A stretch of DNA of 64,000 bases from Trabulsiella odontotermitis (GCF_001297775.1 NZ_LIFX01000006.1:278516-342515), one strand, 5' to 3'. Counted from the first letter of the stretch, positions 40,223 through 50,856 are shown. Translations and numbers: made by a program. The notes: generated by a model not told the origin, from the letters alone.

Positions 40223-40708
40223 TTAAATAGCTTTCGCCATTCGCAGATTACAAGGGCTCATCTGCCAGTTAAATACCCCGCGCCCGTCGGCTTCGAGGGT
40301 CACATTTGCAATTGCTGATGTCGTAAACATCGGCGGTGTTTCACCCGGGCACAGTTCTGCCACCAGGTAGCCCACTAACGGTAAGTGGGAAACCACCAGC
40401 GCAGACGCTACGCCTTCGTTAGCCAGCGTTTGTAAGTACGCGCTGACCAGTCCAACATCACCGCAGGGTGTCAGTTCTGGCAGAACATCGACCTCTTTGG
40501 GGAGATTCAGGCACTCCCTGACAATATCCAGCGTTTGTTCAGCACGCAGAAACGGACTGACCAGTACACGCTCTACATCCACTTTTTGGCCTTTCAGCCA
40601 GGTTGCCATCAGACGGGATTCATCACAACCGCATACCGTAAGTGGGCGAACCGAGTCACTGGCTGCTTCGAGAGCAGCGTCGCCGTGACGCATAATGAAA
40701 ACTTGCAT
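40223..40708 (-). CDS. sixA: Phosphohistidine phosphatase SixA
   Basis: A 161-residue histidine phosphatase. The RHG motif is at residues 7-9 (MQVFIMRHGDAAL), and the later SHLPLVG segment holds the second catalytic His. SixA removes phosphate from ArcB and from the nitrogen PTS protein NPr. It is convergent with smrB and is followed upstream by fadJ on the same strand across 212 bp in which no clear feature was seen. Confidence 0.95.
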   Translation of the reverse strand: MQVFIMRHGDAALEAASDSVRPLTVCGCDESRLMATWLKGQKVDVERVLVSPFLRAEQTLDIVRECLNLPKEVDVLPELTPCGDVGLVSAYLQTLANEGVASALVVSHLPLVGYLVAELCPGETPPMFTTSAIANVTLEADGRGVFNWQMSPCNLRMAKAI

Positions 40709-40920
40709 ATTGCACCGCTTTTGTTAAACAGAAGCACCAGGCATACCCCACGTCATGACATCGTCATGTCAGAGGGTAACCCGATGGCCGGGCATTGTGC
40801 CTTATCCATCCAACGAATGAAACGTTGTGTTTTACCTTAATGGCGTAAGTATAGTCAATCTCTGTTTACATTTTCGCCAGGGGTGTACGCTACCGTCGAC
40901 GGATTACCCTTTTTTAGACC

Positions 40921-43071
40921 TCAACTTAGCGCGTCAGTTTCCTTAGCGGGCCAAAAGGTCTGCCCTTGCTCTGCCATACGCAACAGAGGTTCACAGGGCG
41001 TAAACCGCGGGCCATACTGCGCCGCAAGCCGTTGCAGAATCGCAACCACTTCACCCGCCCCCAGCGAATCCATATAACGGAACGGGCCACCCAGGAAGGG
41101 CGGAAAACCGATACCAAACACCGCACCGATGTCACCATCACGCGCGCTGCGCACCACGCCTTCATCGAAGCAGCGAGCCGCTTCATTCAGCATCATCATC
41201 ACGCAACGTTCCGCCGCCTGCTGCGGTGAAATGGCGCTCTGCGGAGCCGATACGCCGACTAACGAGTAGATAGCCGGATCAGGCTGTTTTTTGCTTTTAC
41301 GCCCTTTTGCGGCGTAAAGATAGAAACCCCGACTATTTTTTCTGCCTTTGCGATCGTCATTCAAAATTGCACTTATGATGTTTGCAGGCGGGCTAAAACG
41401 TTCTCCATAGGCCGCCTCCAGTACAGGGATAATTTTAGTGCCGGTATCGATTCCCACCTCATCCAAAAGTTGGATCGGGCCGACCGGGAAGCCATACTTC
41501 ACCAGCGCTTTATCAATGGCATCAATGCGTTGCCCTTCCGTCAGCAGGCGCATCGCTTCGTTAATGTACGGCGCAAGAATGCGGTTCACGTAAAAACCGG
41601 CTTTATCGGCAACGACGATCGGCGTTTTGCCCTGTTTTTTTGCCAGTTGCACGGTAGTGGCAATGGTGCGCGCCGACGTTCCGGCATGGGGGATCACCTC
41701 CACCAGCGGCATTTTTTCTACCGGGCTGAAAAAATGCAGACCGATCACCTGTTCCGGCCGCTGCGCCCCGGCAGCGATATCGCCAATCGGCAGCGATGAC
41801 GTATTAGACGCAAACACCGTATGCGGCGCGCAATGCTGTTCGACTTCCGCCACCATCTGCTGTTTCAGCGCCAGATCCTCAAACACCGCCTCAATAACCA
41901 CGTCACGCTGCGAAAAACCGCGATAGTCCGTCGTACCGCTAATCAGCGCCAGCTGGCTGTCGCGCTCAGTGGCTTTGATATGGCGGCGGCGCACCTTTTT
42001 ATCAAGCAAGTCCCAGCTGTACTTCAGTGCGTGATTGATTCCCTTCGCATTAATGTCTTTGATGCGAACAGGCAACTTTCCTTTACAGGCGGTGACGAAA
42101 GCAATGCCGCCACCCATCAGACCGCCGCCCAGCACGCCCACGGTGCGCAACGGCCCTGCGTCTGCGCTGGCGCCGGGATCTTTTTTCAGTTCGGTACTGG
42201 CAAAGAAAATACTGCGCAGCGCCCGGGATTGCGGCGTCATTGCCAGCTCGCCAAATGCGTGTGCTTCCGCTTCATAACCGCTACGGCTCCCCTGCGCTAA
42301 CCCGGTTTCGATCACCTGTAAAATGCGTTCTGTTGCCGGGTAGTTGCCCTGCGTTTTTTGTGCGGTTTTCTTACCGACGATGCGGAACAGCACCGCGCGG
42401 CCCAACGGCCCGGCGAGAACACGTTCTCGCACCGGCAAATGGCGATGGCCCGGCTTGCCCTTTTTCACCTGTTCAACAGCGGCGTCCAGCAGAATGGCGC
42501 GCGGAACGACATCATCCACCAGCCCGGCTTTTAACGCCTGACGCGGACGCAGCTGTTTGCCGGTGAGGATCATCTCCAGCGCGGTGCTGACACCCACCAG
42601 ACGCGGTAAACGCTGCGTGCCGCCAGAACCCGGCAACAAACCGAGCTGCACTTCCGGCAACCCCAGCACCGTTTTGCTGTCATCGGTACAAATGCGTGAG
42701 TGACAGGCCAGCGCCAGCTCCAGCCCACCGCCAAGACAGGCACCGTGGATCGCCGCCACGACCGGGAACGGCAGCGCATGGATTTCGGCCATCATCTGCT
42801 GGCCCTGTACCGACAGCCCTTCGGCCTCTTTCGCCGTTTTGCAGTTGCCGATCATGTTGATATCGGCTCCGGCGATAAAGTTGTCTTCTTTGGCGGAGAT
42901 AAACACCACGCCGAGCAGATCTTTGTTTTCGCGCAGCTGACGCAGGATCTCACGCACCTGGCCGCCGAACTCCGCTTTCAGGGTGTTCATCTTTTCGCCT
43001 GGCACATCGATGGTGATCACCGCCACGTTGTCCGGGCGAATTTCAAGCGTAAATGCAGACGTCGTTGTCAT
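40921..43071 (-). CDS. fadJ: Fatty acid oxidation complex alpha subunit FadJ
   Basis: A 716-residue bifunctional enzyme. The N-terminal enoyl-CoA hydratase ([37 protein letters not shown]) precedes 3-hydroxyacyl-CoA dehydrogenase ([18 protein letters not shown]). It forms the anaerobic beta-oxidation complex with FadI. Its ATG overlaps the fadI stop by one base (TAATG). E. coli FadJ has 714 residues. Confidence 0.97.
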   Translation of the reverse strand: MTTTSAFTLEIRPDNVAVITIDVPGEKMNTLKAEFGGQVREILRQLRENKDLLGVVFISAKEDNFIAGADINMIGNCKTAKEAEGLSVQGQQMMAEIHALPFPVVAAIHGACLGGGLELALACHSRICTDDSKTVLGLPEVQLGLLPGSGGTQRLPRLVGVSTALEMILTGKQLRPRQALKAGLVDDVVPRAILLDAAVEQVKKGKPGHRHLPVRERVLAGPLGRAVLFRIVGKKTAQKTQGNYPATERILQVIETGLAQGSRSGYEAEAHAFGELAMTPQSRALRSIFFASTELKKDPGASADAGPLRTVGVLGGGLMGGGIAFVTACKGKLPVRIKDINAKGINHALKYSWDLLDKKVRRRHIKATERDSQLALISGTTDYRGFSQRDVVIEAVFEDLALKQQMVAEVEQHCAPHTVFASNTSSLPIGDIAAGAQRPEQVIGLHFFSPVEKMPLVEVIPHAGTSARTIATTVQLAKKQGKTPIVVADKAGFYVNRILAPYINEAMRLLTEGQRIDAIDKALVKYGFPVGPIQLLDEVGIDTGTKIIPVLEAAYGERFSPPANIISAILNDDRKGRKNSRGFYLYAAKGRKSKKQPDPAIYSLVGVSAPQSAISPQQAAERCVMMMLNEAARCFDEGVVRSARDGDIGAVFGIGFPPFLGGPFRYMDSLGAGEVVAILQRLAAQYGPRFTPCEPLLRMAEQGQTFWPAKETDALS

Positions 43072-44381
43072 TATTCAGCCTCCAGAACCATTGCTGAACC
43101 CAGACCACCCGCGGCACACGCGGTAACCAGCCCCAGTCCGCCGCCGCGTCGACGCAGTTCATGCAGCGTCTGCGTGATCATGCGCGCGCCTGTCGCGGCG
43201 AACGGATGTCCGTAGGCGATTGACCCGCCCAGCACGTTAAATTTGCTGTCGTCGACCTCGCCGGTCGCCTGGGAACGCCCCAGCACCTCGCGGGCAAAAC
43301 GATCGCTGCCGAGCAGTTGCAGGTTGGCCAGCGTCTGTGCGGCGAACGCTTCGTGCATATCAAACAGGGTCAGGTCGTTTAAGGTGATCCCGGCGCGCTC
43401 CAGCGCCAGCGGCGTCGCCCATGCCGGGCCAAGCAGCATGTCCTGCTTCACGTCGATGGCGGTAAACGCATAGCTGCGCAGATAACCCAGCGGGGTCAGG
43501 CCCAGTTCTTTCGCGCGGGATTCGGTCATCAGGATCACCGCCGCCGCACCATCGGTCAGCGGTGTGCTGTTAGCCGCCGTCACCGTGCCGTGTTTGCGGT
43601 CAAACGCCGGGCGCAATTTCGCGTAATCCGCCAGCGTGGAATTGTTACGGACGTTGTTGTCCCGCTCGATGGGATCGCGAAACGGCGGCGCGTAAGCGGT
43701 CATCACTTCGTCGGCCAGTTTGCCGTCCGCCCATGCCTGTGCCGCATACTGATGCGAGCGGTGTGCCAGTGCATCCTGCTGCTCACGCGTGATGCCATAG
43801 GTTTTTGCCATTTGCTCGGCGGTATCGCCCATCCGCAGCCCTGTGGAATATTCAGCTACCGCAGGCGGCACTGGCAGCAGATCGCGCAAACGCAGACGAG
43901 AGAAGAGTTTCAGCCGCTGACCCAGCGTGCGGGCTTTATTCGCATCCACCAGCGTCCGCGCCAGTTTTTTGCTGACGCCAATCGGCAATACGGAAGAGGA
44001 GTCGGCGCCACCGGCGATCCCGGCGCGGATAGTGCCCGCCATCAGGCTCTCGGCGACATTGGCCACCGCCTGAAAGCTGGTCGCGCAGGCGCGGCTGACG
44101 CTGTAAGCATCGGTATGCACGCTCATGCCGGTTCCCAGTACGATTTCACGGGCAATGTTGGGCGCTTCCGGCATCTGAACCACCTGGCCAAACACCAGTT
44201 GTTCAATCACTTCCGGTGGAATTTCGCTGCGAGCCAGCATCTCCCCCACGACCATTTTTCCCAGATCGATCGCCGGGACGCCATGAAAGACGGTGGCCTG
44301 ACGCGCAAAAGGGGTACGCAACCCGCTGACAATGGCAATGCGATCGCCCTGGCGGGTGATTAGCGGTAATGCCTGACTCAT
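43071..44381 (-). CDS. fadI: 3-ketoacyl-CoA thiolase FadI
   Basis: A 436-residue thiolase. The nucleophile Cys is in [19 protein letters not shown], with the His of [14 protein letters not shown], and the C-terminal Cys of [18 protein letters not shown]. It is the beta subunit of the anaerobic fatty acid oxidation complex and is coupled to fadJ. A FadR site lies just upstream. Confidence 0.97.
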   Translation of the reverse strand: MSQALPLITRQGDRIAIVSGLRTPFARQATVFHGVPAIDLGKMVVGEMLARSEIPPEVIEQLVFGQVVQMPEAPNIAREIVLGTGMSVHTDAYSVSRACATSFQAVANVAESLMAGTIRAGIAGGADSSSVLPIGVSKKLARTLVDANKARTLGQRLKLFSRLRLRDLLPVPPAVAEYSTGLRMGDTAEQMAKTYGITREQQDALAHRSHQYAAQAWADGKLADEVMTAYAPPFRDPIERDNNVRNNSTLADYAKLRPAFDRKHGTVTAANSTPLTDGAAAVILMTESRAKELGLTPLGYLRSYAFTAIDVKQDMLLGPAWATPLALERAGITLNDLTLFDMHEAFAAQTLANLQLLGSDRFAREVLGRSQATGEVDDSKFNVLGGSIAYGHPFAATGARMITQTLHELRRRGGGLGLVTACAAGGLGSAMVLEAE

Positions 44382-44409
44382 AACACTCCCCTGTTAACCG
44401 ATAAAACGC

Positions 44410-44426
44410 TAGTGGTCTGACCTGAT
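44410..44426. promoter_or_regulatory. FadR operator upstream of fadIJ
   Basis: The 17-mer TAGTGGTCTGACCTGAT contains the palindromic core GGTCTGACC, matching the FadR core (GGTC-x-GACC). It lies 29 bp upstream of the fadI start, where FadR would repress until long-chain acyl-CoA is present. Confidence 0.8.
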
Positions 44427-44554
44427 AACATACTTAACTAATTTTTTACATTTAGCCAATCAGGGAAGCGAAAAAATGGGAGCTAAAACACATAGGGAAA
44501 AAGTTGGGTGAGAAAATGAAAACGCCCCTGTCGTGCAGAGGCGTTCGGGCGGGA

Positions 44555-44839
44555 TTAACGCAGACCGAGCTGGAAAATCAGCGTTTCAGCTTCGCAGCAG
44601 AATACAAAATCGATATCCAGTTGCACACCACCGTTCACTTCCGTGAAGGTCGGGGTGATCTTACAGGGTTCAGATTCCACGCCGCGCGCTTTCGCGCTCA
44701 GCTGCGCCAGCGTCTCTTCTGCTTCTGCGCGATTGGCGAAAACACGACTGTACGATGCGGTGCAATCGGTGTTGTCCATAATGGTGCCAACATCCATACA
44801 GCAGCAAACAGGGGTTTCATCAGCACTGCATTTACTCAT
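44555..44839 (-). CDS. yfcZ: Conserved Cys-rich protein YfcZ
   Basis: A 94-residue YfcZ/YiiS-family protein. The N terminus MSKCSADETPVCCCMDVGT contains four cysteines, including a CCC run, and two more Cys occur later. Function is unknown. The start at 44839 matches E. coli; eight upstream in-frame residues are not conserved. It lies between fadI and fadL. Confidence 0.93.
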   Translation of the reverse strand: MSKCSADETPVCCCMDVGTIMDNTDCTASYSRVFANRAEAEETLAQLSAKARGVESEPCKITPTFTEVNGGVQLDIDFVFCCEAETLIFQLGLR

Positions 44840-45084
44840 TGTAGATTTCCTCTGCATTTGCACCCAGGGTGCCAGATAAACAATGCTGATATTTTACGCC
44901 CCGAAAAGTGTGCTCTCCAGTTGATTATGTGCTGAATGCGTATTTGTGAGTTAAATCACAATTAAAAATGATCTAAAACAAAAACCACCCTCATTTGTGT
45001 AACAAGATTCCCCGGTTTTTGCCACCGGGATCGCGTTTTTGAGATCACAATTGAAAAATCTCATAAACAAAGTTGCAACATTTC

Positions 45085-45125
45085 ATCTGGTCAGACCTAT
45101 ACTCTGCGCACTGGTCTGATTTCTC
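45085..45125. promoter_or_regulatory. Two FadR sites at fadL
   Basis: ATCTGGTCAGACCTATA (45085-45101) has the full palindromic FadR core. CACTGGTCTGATTTCTC (45109-45125) is a second, weaker copy. Two FadR sites are also known at E. coli fadL. They lie 85-125 bp upstream of the start and imply repression of long-chain fatty acid uptake in the absence of substrate. The remainder of the gap 44840-45209 is A+T-rich promoter DNA. Confidence 0.85.
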
Positions 45126-45209
45126 TGAATCACTCCAGACCCTACACTTCGCGCTTCTGTTACGGCATGTAACAAATTTTGAATAAAAAAACTCATTGAG
45201 GTTATGGTC

Positions 45210-46496
45210 ATGAGCCAGAAAACCCGGTTTACCAAGTCTGCTCTCGCAGTCGCAGTGGCACTAGTTTCAACACACGCCTGGTCTGCAGGTTTCCAGCTAA
45301 ACGAGTTCTCGACATCTGGCCTTGGCCGCGCCTATTCAGGCGAAGGCGCCATTGCGGATGACGCAGGTAACGTCAGCCGCAACCCGGCACTGATTACCAT
45401 GTTCGATCGCCCGACATTCTCCGCGGGTGCTATCTATATTGATCCGGATGTGAATATTACCGGTAAATCATTGACGCCAGGTGGCAACACCAATGCGGAC
45501 AATATCGCGCCGACCGCCTGGGTTCCTAACATTCACTTTGTGGCGCCAATTAACGATCAGTTTGGTTGGGGCGCGTCTGTAACCTCTAACTACGGTCTGT
45601 CCACCGAGTTCAACAATAACTACGCGGCGGGTGAATACGGCGGTAAAACCGATCTGGAAACCATCAACCTGAACCTGAGCGGCGCGTATCGGCTGAACAA
45701 TAACTGGAGCTTCGGCCTCGGTTTCAACGCCGTGTATGCGGATGCGAAAATCGAACGCTACGCGGGCGAGCAGACGGCTGGCGCAGGTCTGGCGGCGCCG
45801 GGCACCCAGATTGCCAAACTGAAAGGGGACGAGTGGGGCTTTGGCTGGAACGCCGGTATCCTGTATGAGCTGGACAAAAACAACCGCTATGCGTTGACCT
45901 ACCGCTCTGAAGTGAAAATCGATTTCGACGGCGACTATAAGAGCAACATCAACTCCCTGGCAAACGGTCTTCCGGGTGCAGGCACCGCCTTCCCGTGGGG
46001 CACTTCCGGCTCGACCATTCCGGGTTCTCTGAGCCTGCATCTGCCGGAAATGTGGGAAATCTCTGGTTACAATCGCGTGGCGCCGCAGTGGGCTGTTCAC
46101 TACAGCGTGGCGTACACCAGCTGGAGCCAGTTCCAGGAGCTGAAAGCGACCGGTTCTCAGGGTCAGACGCTGTTCTATAAAGACGAAGGCTTTAAAGACT
46201 CTTACCGCATCGCGCTGGGTACCACCTATTACTACGATGATAACTGGACATTCCGTACCGGTATCGCGTTCGATGACAGCCCGGTTCCGGCGAACAACCG
46301 TTCTATCTCCATCCCGGATCAGGACCGTCTGTGGCTGAGCGCCGGGGCAACCTATGCGTTCAACGAAGATGCCTCTGTTGATGTGGGCGCGTCCTACATG
46401 CACGGCCAGCACGTGACCATCGAGGAAGGCCCATACACCTTCCGTTCTGAAGGTAAAGCCTGGCTGTTCGGTACCAACTTCAACTACCGCTTCTGA
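45210..46496 (+). CDS. fadL: Long-chain fatty acid outer-membrane porin FadL
   Basis: A 428-residue outer-membrane beta-barrel. The signal peptide ends ...STHAWS with the mature protein starting [19 protein letters not shown], whose N-terminal hatch plugs the barrel; the C-terminal Phe (NFNYRF) is the Bam signal. It is 18 residues shorter than E. coli FadL, mainly in the extracellular loop after [12 protein letters not shown], where E. coli has a longer insertion. The start at 45210 has GAGG eight bases upstream; an ATG two codons earlier is an alternative. Confidence 0.96.
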   Translation: MSQKTRFTKSALAVAVALVSTHAWSAGFQLNEFSTSGLGRAYSGEGAIADDAGNVSRNPALITMFDRPTFSAGAIYIDPDVNITGKSLTPGGNTNADNIAPTAWVPNIHFVAPINDQFGWGASVTSNYGLSTEFNNNYAAGEYGGKTDLETINLNLSGAYRLNNNWSFGLGFNAVYADAKIERYAGEQTAGAGLAAPGTQIAKLKGDEWGFGWNAGILYELDKNNRYALTYRSEVKIDFDGDYKSNINSLANGLPGAGTAFPWGTSGSTIPGSLSLHLPEMWEISGYNRVAPQWAVHYSVAYTSWSQFQELKATGSQGQTLFYKDEGFKDSYRIALGTTYYYDDNWTFRTGIAFDDSPVPANNRSISIPDQDRLWLSAGATYAFNEDASVDVGASYMHGQHVTIEEGPYTFRSEGKAWLFGTNFNYRF

Positions 46497-46558
46497 TAAG
46501 AAGTGCTGTAATGCCAGCCAGCTAAGGATCGTTTGAACGCTCCAGTCGCTGTGTAAGA

Positions 46559-46592
46559 ATCCGTAATCTCTCCATGGATTACGGATTTTTTT
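46559..46592 (+). terminator. fadL terminator
   Basis: Perfect 10-bp stem ATCCGTAATC / GATTACGGAT (46559-46568 and 46577-46586) with an 8-nt loop followed by a run of T. It lies 60 bp after the fadL stop. The rest of the gap to 46883 is A+T-rich and holds no gene I would support. Confidence 0.92.
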
Positions 46593-46883
46593 ATGCTACT
46601 CAGCCCGGCTCTCAATACCGTACATAAGTTGCCTATGGCCTGTCAGATGGAAGTGACCAGTCTGGGTGAGCTGATTCATAGTCATGGTTTTTCTCCGCCA
46701 GTGTGAATTACGTCTTCGTATCGTCTGGCGATTTCGAATTAGATATTGTAAATTCACCTGAAAAACCATATTTATGTAGTGGGCATTTTGTCCGTATACT
46801 TCAAAGACCATTGGTGTCAGGTCGCTTCTTCATACAACCAGGAGCTGCCTTCAGTCTACAGCACATTTAAAAAGGAGTTTATT

Positions 46884-47363
46884 GTGAGCTTTAATATTTT
46901 TTTAAGTTTAACTGGAGATCAGCAGGGTCTGATATCAGCTGGATGTAACTCTTTGGATTCAATTGGTAATAAATACCAGAAGAATCATTTTGACGAAATA
47001 CTGGTACTGTCTTTAAATCATAGCATATCCCGGGAGGAGAACTGTAATCATCACCCGATAGAATTTATAAAACCTATAGATAAATCCTCCCCACTAATAG
47101 GGGTTGCTGTGTCCAACAATGAAAAACTTACCGCTGTTTTTGAAATCCACTGGCTGAATCAGGCCGGAATGATGGAGGTTTTTTATAAAGTCAAATTGAC
47201 AAATGCCACCATCACCAATGTAAGCTCAACTTACCCGCATGTAATTAATAGCTCAGAGATAATGCCATATGAACAAATATCTCTTAAATATGAATCAATC
47301 TCATGGGAGCACAAGGTAGCAGGAACATCCGGTTACAGTTTGTGGGCCGATCGGGTTTTCTAA
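46884..47363 (+). CDS. hcp: Orphan Hcp (type VI secretion tube protein)
   Basis: A 159-residue Hcp-family protein. After the GTG start (AAGGAG six bases upstream), FNIFLSLTGDQQGLISAGCN, DSIGNKYQKNHFDEI, HHPIEFIKPIDKSSPL and WEHKVAGTSGYSLWADRV are all typical of enterobacterial Hcp, which forms the hexameric rings of the T6SS tube and carries small effectors. No other T6SS structural gene is nearby, so this is an orphan copy feeding a system elsewhere or secreting a specific cargo. A longer upstream in-frame start is not conserved. Base composition is more A+T-rich than the flanking core genes. Confidence 0.9.
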   Translation: MSFNIFLSLTGDQQGLISAGCNSLDSIGNKYQKNHFDEILVLSLNHSISREENCNHHPIEFIKPIDKSSPLIGVAVSNNEKLTAVFEIHWLNQAGMMEVFYKVKLTNATITNVSSTYPHVINSSEIMPYEQISLKYESISWEHKVAGTSGYSLWADRVF

Positions 47364-47376
47364 TGTTTTTATTGTT

Positions 47377-47412
47377 TACATTAAATTGCCTGAATGCAGG
47401 CAATTTAATGTA
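47377..47412. terminator. Bidirectional terminator between hcp and the convergent pair
   Basis: A perfect 16-bp stem (47377-47392 with 47397-47412, loop AATG) beginning TACATTAAATTGCCTG. It serves hcp on the plus strand and the small membrane protein gene on the minus strand, whose TAA stop at 47405-47407 lies inside the stem. Confidence 0.85.
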
Positions 47413-47611
47413 GTTTAAACCGTTTCTCCAGCGCGCCTGTTATAATATTACTTAGATAAAACGCAAGCATACCGCCCAAAATTGTAAGTGGGAAGAGATA
47501 ATCTTTTGTAAAAGAACCAACAACCACGATAATTATCACAAGAAAAATTAAAAATAATAGCAAATTAATCATTTGCAACGAGAGTATCCCAAATATCTTA
47601 AACATAATCAT
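47405..47611 (-). CDS. Small two-helix membrane protein, possible immunity protein
   Basis: A 68-residue, highly hydrophobic protein with two transmembrane segments (LQMINLLLFLIFLVIIIVVV and LFPLTILGGMLAFYLSNIIT) and a basic C terminus EKRFKLH. Its start overlaps the stop of the upstream larger gene (TGATG at 47611; alternative starts GTG 47614 or ATG 47605), so they are coupled. Inference: a small inner-membrane protein placed right after a gene with a hydrophobic hairpin is the arrangement used for immunity to pore-forming toxins. No family was recognised. Confidence 0.6.
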   Translation of the reverse strand: MIMFKIFGILSLQMINLLLFLIFLVIIIVVVGSFTKDYLFPLTILGGMLAFYLSNIITGALEKRFKLH

Positions 47612-48375
47612 CACCTTTTGTTAATAATTTCTGCTAAAGCAATCATCAATTCATCAGCATTGGTACTGTCTTTTGAAGTGGATACATTAATTAATGGATC
47701 AATTTTATCCGCTATAATAAAATAAAGCATTTCAATTTCCTGAGAGTACAGGATATCATAAATAATCCTGTTTTCCCGTCTCAATTTTCTCGCTGCTATG
47801 GCTGCCTTCTCAAAATAGCTATATATCTGAAACGCTGTCAGCATTCGTGCAACAGTTTTTCTCATAAGGAGAACGACTTCAGGCGATCTTGCTATTCTGA
47901 TTGATACTATAGTAATGATGAGTTCAATTATTGCAATTTTCACCGCTGCTTTTATCGCCTGGCTTGCTATGGTATCAGTTAGTTTATTTGCAAACTCATG
48001 ATATCTTTCAGTGAAATCCTTTTTAACCCTTGCAGGCATTTTTGCAAACAAGAATTTCACGATGGTGACGGTCATATCATAAATGACATCATGCTTAGTT
48101 AGTAAGGAGTAAATAGCGAACATCATCCGCTTATCTTCGGCTCGAACCATATTACCATATGCTAACAGGAGATCCCTATGTTTCAGTCCTATAGAGGCAT
48201 CTATCCCAAGGGGGGATGAATTCAACATTACCAGAGTGCGCAGCGTACCAGTTTCAATATCTCTTACTCCATCCCGCAAAGCACCGCCTGTTTTTTGTAT
48301 AAATGCGTCAAAGTACTTCGCTAATACATAATTTGATGATTGGATAATTTCAGCGGGTAATTTAGTATCTTCCAT
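47611..48375 (-). CDS. Unrecognised 254-residue protein with hydrophobic region, possible membrane-active toxin
   Basis: No family was recognised. The protein starts MEDTKLPAEIIQSSNYV and is largely helical and basic. A hydrophobic stretch lies at about residues 140-165 (KAAVKIAIIELIITIVSIRI), while the rest is amphipathic. No signal peptide is seen; an upstream in-frame start at 48447 would add 24 residues. It is coupled to a two-helix membrane protein and convergent with hcp. A membrane-active effector with its immunity protein is one reading; a plain two-gene unit of unknown purpose is another. Base composition is more A+T-rich than the flanking core genes. Confidence 0.6.
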   Translation of the reverse strand: MEDTKLPAEIIQSSNYVLAKYFDAFIQKTGGALRDGVRDIETGTLRTLVMLNSSPLGIDASIGLKHRDLLLAYGNMVRAEDKRMMFAIYSLLTKHDVIYDMTVTIVKFLFAKMPARVKKDFTERYHEFANKLTDTIASQAIKAAVKIAIIELIITIVSIRIARSPEVVLLMRKTVARMLTAFQIYSYFEKAAIAARKLRRENRIIYDILYSQEIEMLYFIIADKIDPLINVSTSKDSTNADELMIALAEIINKR

Positions 48376-48772
48376 ATACTTATATCCCTTATAATTCACA
48401 TATTTTATGCCATTGAAAAACGGTCTTATAATCAATAGGCTATTCAAAGTAATCTGAATCAGTTCATGTGACTACCTTTCCTGGTATTCTGATGTACAAT
48501 CCAGAATCATTTATTATATCGGCAATAGCTGTTTCCATCCACTAATTGTGTTTTAGCGCTTATGGGATCTCATAAATCGCATGCGAGAACCGACTATAAA
48601 TAACTCATACAGTCCGGAGTGGTAATTACTTAAGAACACCATTACATGACGGCGCAACTGAGTCTGCGACCTGCAATATCACAGAGGAAAATCCCGAAGA
48701 TAATAAATGAGATACTGACAATGGCGGAGAGTTTTGCCCTGTCGACACACAGGGTGCGATACTATTCGCGCG
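48376..48772. other. Intergenic stretch without recognised genes
   Basis: About 400 bp between the putative toxin gene and the mlaA terminator. It includes the promoter side of the minus-strand pair. A G+C-richer segment around 48640-48760 contains no convincing open frame. It marks the junction back to core DNA. Confidence 0.6.
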
Positions 48773-48811
48773 CAATAAAAAAGAAGCCGTAACGCTACGC
48801 ATTACGGCTTC
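48773..48811 (-). terminator. mlaA terminator
   Basis: On the minus strand GAAGCCGTAA pairs perfectly with TTACGGCTTC (48802-48811 with 48783-48792) around a 9-nt loop and is followed by a run of six T. It lies about 60 bp after the mlaA stop. Confidence 0.92.
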
Positions 48812-48873
48812 CTTCAGGGTTTAACTGACAAGCATCAGCGTCACCAGCTCACCCTTTTTCTTTGCCGATTCGA

Positions 48874-49629
48874 TTACTCGGAATCGATCTCTTTCAGTTC
48901 GTCCTGAATCGCCTGCGCGTTCGGGTTCTCTTCCGGCTTCAACTGACCACCACTGGCGATAAAATCGTGACGCTGAAAATACGCTTCACGCACGGTGATG
49001 TAAGGATCGGAAGACTGACGCAGCAGGCCGTCGGAATCCAGCAACTGTGCGCGCGTTTCGATACCTTCCACCGCCCATTTACCGATAGACATCGGCCAGG
49101 TCAGCCACGACAGCACCGGATACAGGCCATCCGCCATGTCGCCGCCCTCATCACGCAGCGTAAAGCTGCCATAGAACGGAAGCTGCATATACGGCCCATA
49201 GCCCACGCCATAATGACCGAGCGTACTGCCGAAACGGTGCGGTTCCACGCGCTGGAGTTTTTCGTTAGCCATGCCAGCGACATCCATCAGGCCGCCCATC
49301 CCCAGCAGGGTGTTAAGGAAGAAGCGCGTAAAATGCACCATCCCCTGATACGGATCGCCTTTCAAGAAGTAGTTGACCATGATGGCCGGTTCTTCGAGGT
49401 TGCTGGTGAAATTGCTCACACCGTTGCGCGCTGGCTGCGGGATGTAATCACGCCACACCACCGCCACAGGGCGCACAACATACGGGTCCAGTACGTTAAA
49501 GTTGAAGCTGTACATGGTGCGGTTGAACCCTTCAAACGGATCTGAACGACCCTGCTGTTGCTCACCGGAACTGGCGCAACCCACCAGTAATGTCGCACCC
49601 AGCGCCAGCGCTGACAGGCGAAATTTCAT
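48874..49629 (-). CDS. mlaA: Outer-membrane lipid asymmetry lipoprotein MlaA (VacJ)
   Basis: A 251-residue lipoprotein with signal peptide ALALGATLLVGC (lipobox Cys18). The conserved SDPFEGFNRTMYSFNFNVLD and the MlaA core are intact. MlaA removes misplaced phospholipid from the outer leaflet of the outer membrane with OmpC/F and passes it to MlaC. Length equals E. coli. Confidence 0.96.
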   Translation of the reverse strand: MKFRLSALALGATLLVGCASSGEQQQGRSDPFEGFNRTMYSFNFNVLDPYVVRPVAVVWRDYIPQPARNGVSNFTSNLEEPAIMVNYFLKGDPYQGMVHFTRFFLNTLLGMGGLMDVAGMANEKLQRVEPHRFGSTLGHYGVGYGPYMQLPFYGSFTLRDEGGDMADGLYPVLSWLTWPMSIGKWAVEGIETRAQLLDSDGLLRQSSDPYITVREAYFQRHDFIASGGQLKPEENPNAQAIQDELKEIDSE

Positions 49630-49935
49630 AGAGGTCTCCCTGATTAGTATGGCTCGTGCTGATTGCCGTCCATGACGGAACCGTTTGAAATTCCGTCTTA
49701 TGTTAGCCGCAAATTGTAACAGCGCACGGCATGAAGTCTATATCCGAAAAGGCAGACATCAGCGTTCAGCATAGCGTGGAGCGAGTCATCTCAGCTCTGA
49801 GGTGATTTTATACATATTTTGACATACCCGTATCGCTATTCTTGCCATCCGGGCAAATTAAGAATTACGCCCTCCCGCCCCGTTCGAAAAAACCACTACG
49901 CTTACAACTGGCCCATCCTGCGGAGTATTACCGAT

Positions 49936-50856
49936 ATGCCTCAACCCAAAGACGACAAAATCGATAAGCACACCGACGATCTGAAAGTGGAAAGCGACGA
50001 GAAATTACAGGGAAAAGAGATAGAACTTGATGAGGAGCGGTTGCCGTCGCGCGCGATGGCGATTCATGAGCATATTCGTCAGGATGGGGAAAAAGAGCTG
50101 GAACGCGACGCGATGGCGCTGCTGTGGTCGGCCATCGCCGCCGGGCTGTCAATGGGCGCGTCGCTGCTGGCGAAGGGGATTTTTCATGTCCATCTGGCAG
50201 ACCTGCCTGGCGGCTTTCTGCTGGAGAACCTCGGTTATACCTTCGGCTTTATTATTGTCATCATGGCCAGACAGCAGTTGTTTACCGAAAACACAGTGAC
50301 CGCGGTACTGCCGGTGATGCATAACCCGACGGCCGGTAACGTCGGTCTGCTGATGCGCCTGTGGAGCGTGGTGCTGCTCGGTAATATTATCGGCACCGCC
50401 ATCGCCGCGTGGGCATTTGAATATATGCCAATATTTAATGAGGAGACCCGCGACGCGTTTGTCGGCATCGGTATGAAGGTGATGGAAAACACCCCCGGCG
50501 AGATGTTCGCCAATGCCATTATTTCCGGCTGGATCATCGCCACCATGGTGTGGATGTTTCCCGCTGCCGGTGCCGCGAAAATCGTGGTGATCATCCTCAT
50601 GACGTGGCTTATCGCGCTGGCAGACACCACGCATATTGTGGTCGGTGCGGTTGAGATTTTTTACCTGATCTTTAACGGCACGATCTCCTGGTACGATTTT
50701 ATCTGGCCGTTCGCCCTGCCGACGCTGGCGGGCAATATTTGCGGCGGCACCTTTATCTTCGCCCTGCTCAGCCACGCGCAGATCCGTAACGATATGAGCA
50801 CGAAACAAAAAGAGGAAACGCGTCTGCGACAGCAGGCGAAAGAAGAAGAAAAGTAA
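49936..50856 (+). CDS. yfdC: Formate/nitrite transporter-family protein YfdC
   Basis: A 306-residue inner-membrane protein of the FNT family with a charged N-terminal tail of about 60 residues (DEERLPSRAMAIHEHIRQDG) followed by six transmembrane segments. FNT hallmarks FFAE-like ARQQLFTENTVTAVLPVM and AGNICGGTFIFALLSHAQ are present. The substrate is not established. The ATG at 49936 has GGAG upstream and gives the family length; a longer upstream frame is not conserved. The gap 49630-49935 carries the divergent mlaA/yfdC promoters with no other gene. Confidence 0.93.
   Translation: MPQPKDDKIDKHTDDLKVESDEKLQGKEIELDEERLPSRAMAIHEHIRQDGEKELERDAMALLWSAIAAGLSMGASLLAKGIFHVHLADLPGGFLLENLGYTFGFIIVIMARQQLFTENTVTAVLPVMHNPTAGNVGLLMRLWSVVLLGNIIGTAIAAWAFEYMPIFNEETRDAFVGIGMKVMENTPGEMFANAIISGWIIATMVWMFPAAGAAKIVVIILMTWLIALADTTHIVVGAVEIFYLIFNGTISWYDFIWPFALPTLAGNICGGTFIFALLSHAQIRNDMSTKQKEETRLRQQAKEEEK

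Noticed and set aside
45468..46412. Long antisense open frame (314 codons) opposite fadL
   Set aside because: It is a shadow of fadL caused by codon bias; composition is rich in Arg, Val and Gly with no domain, and fadL is certain.
46596..46811. 71-codon minus-strand frame between fadL and hcp
   Set aside because: It overlaps the end of the fadL terminator region, has no clear ribosome site, and has no recognisable family.
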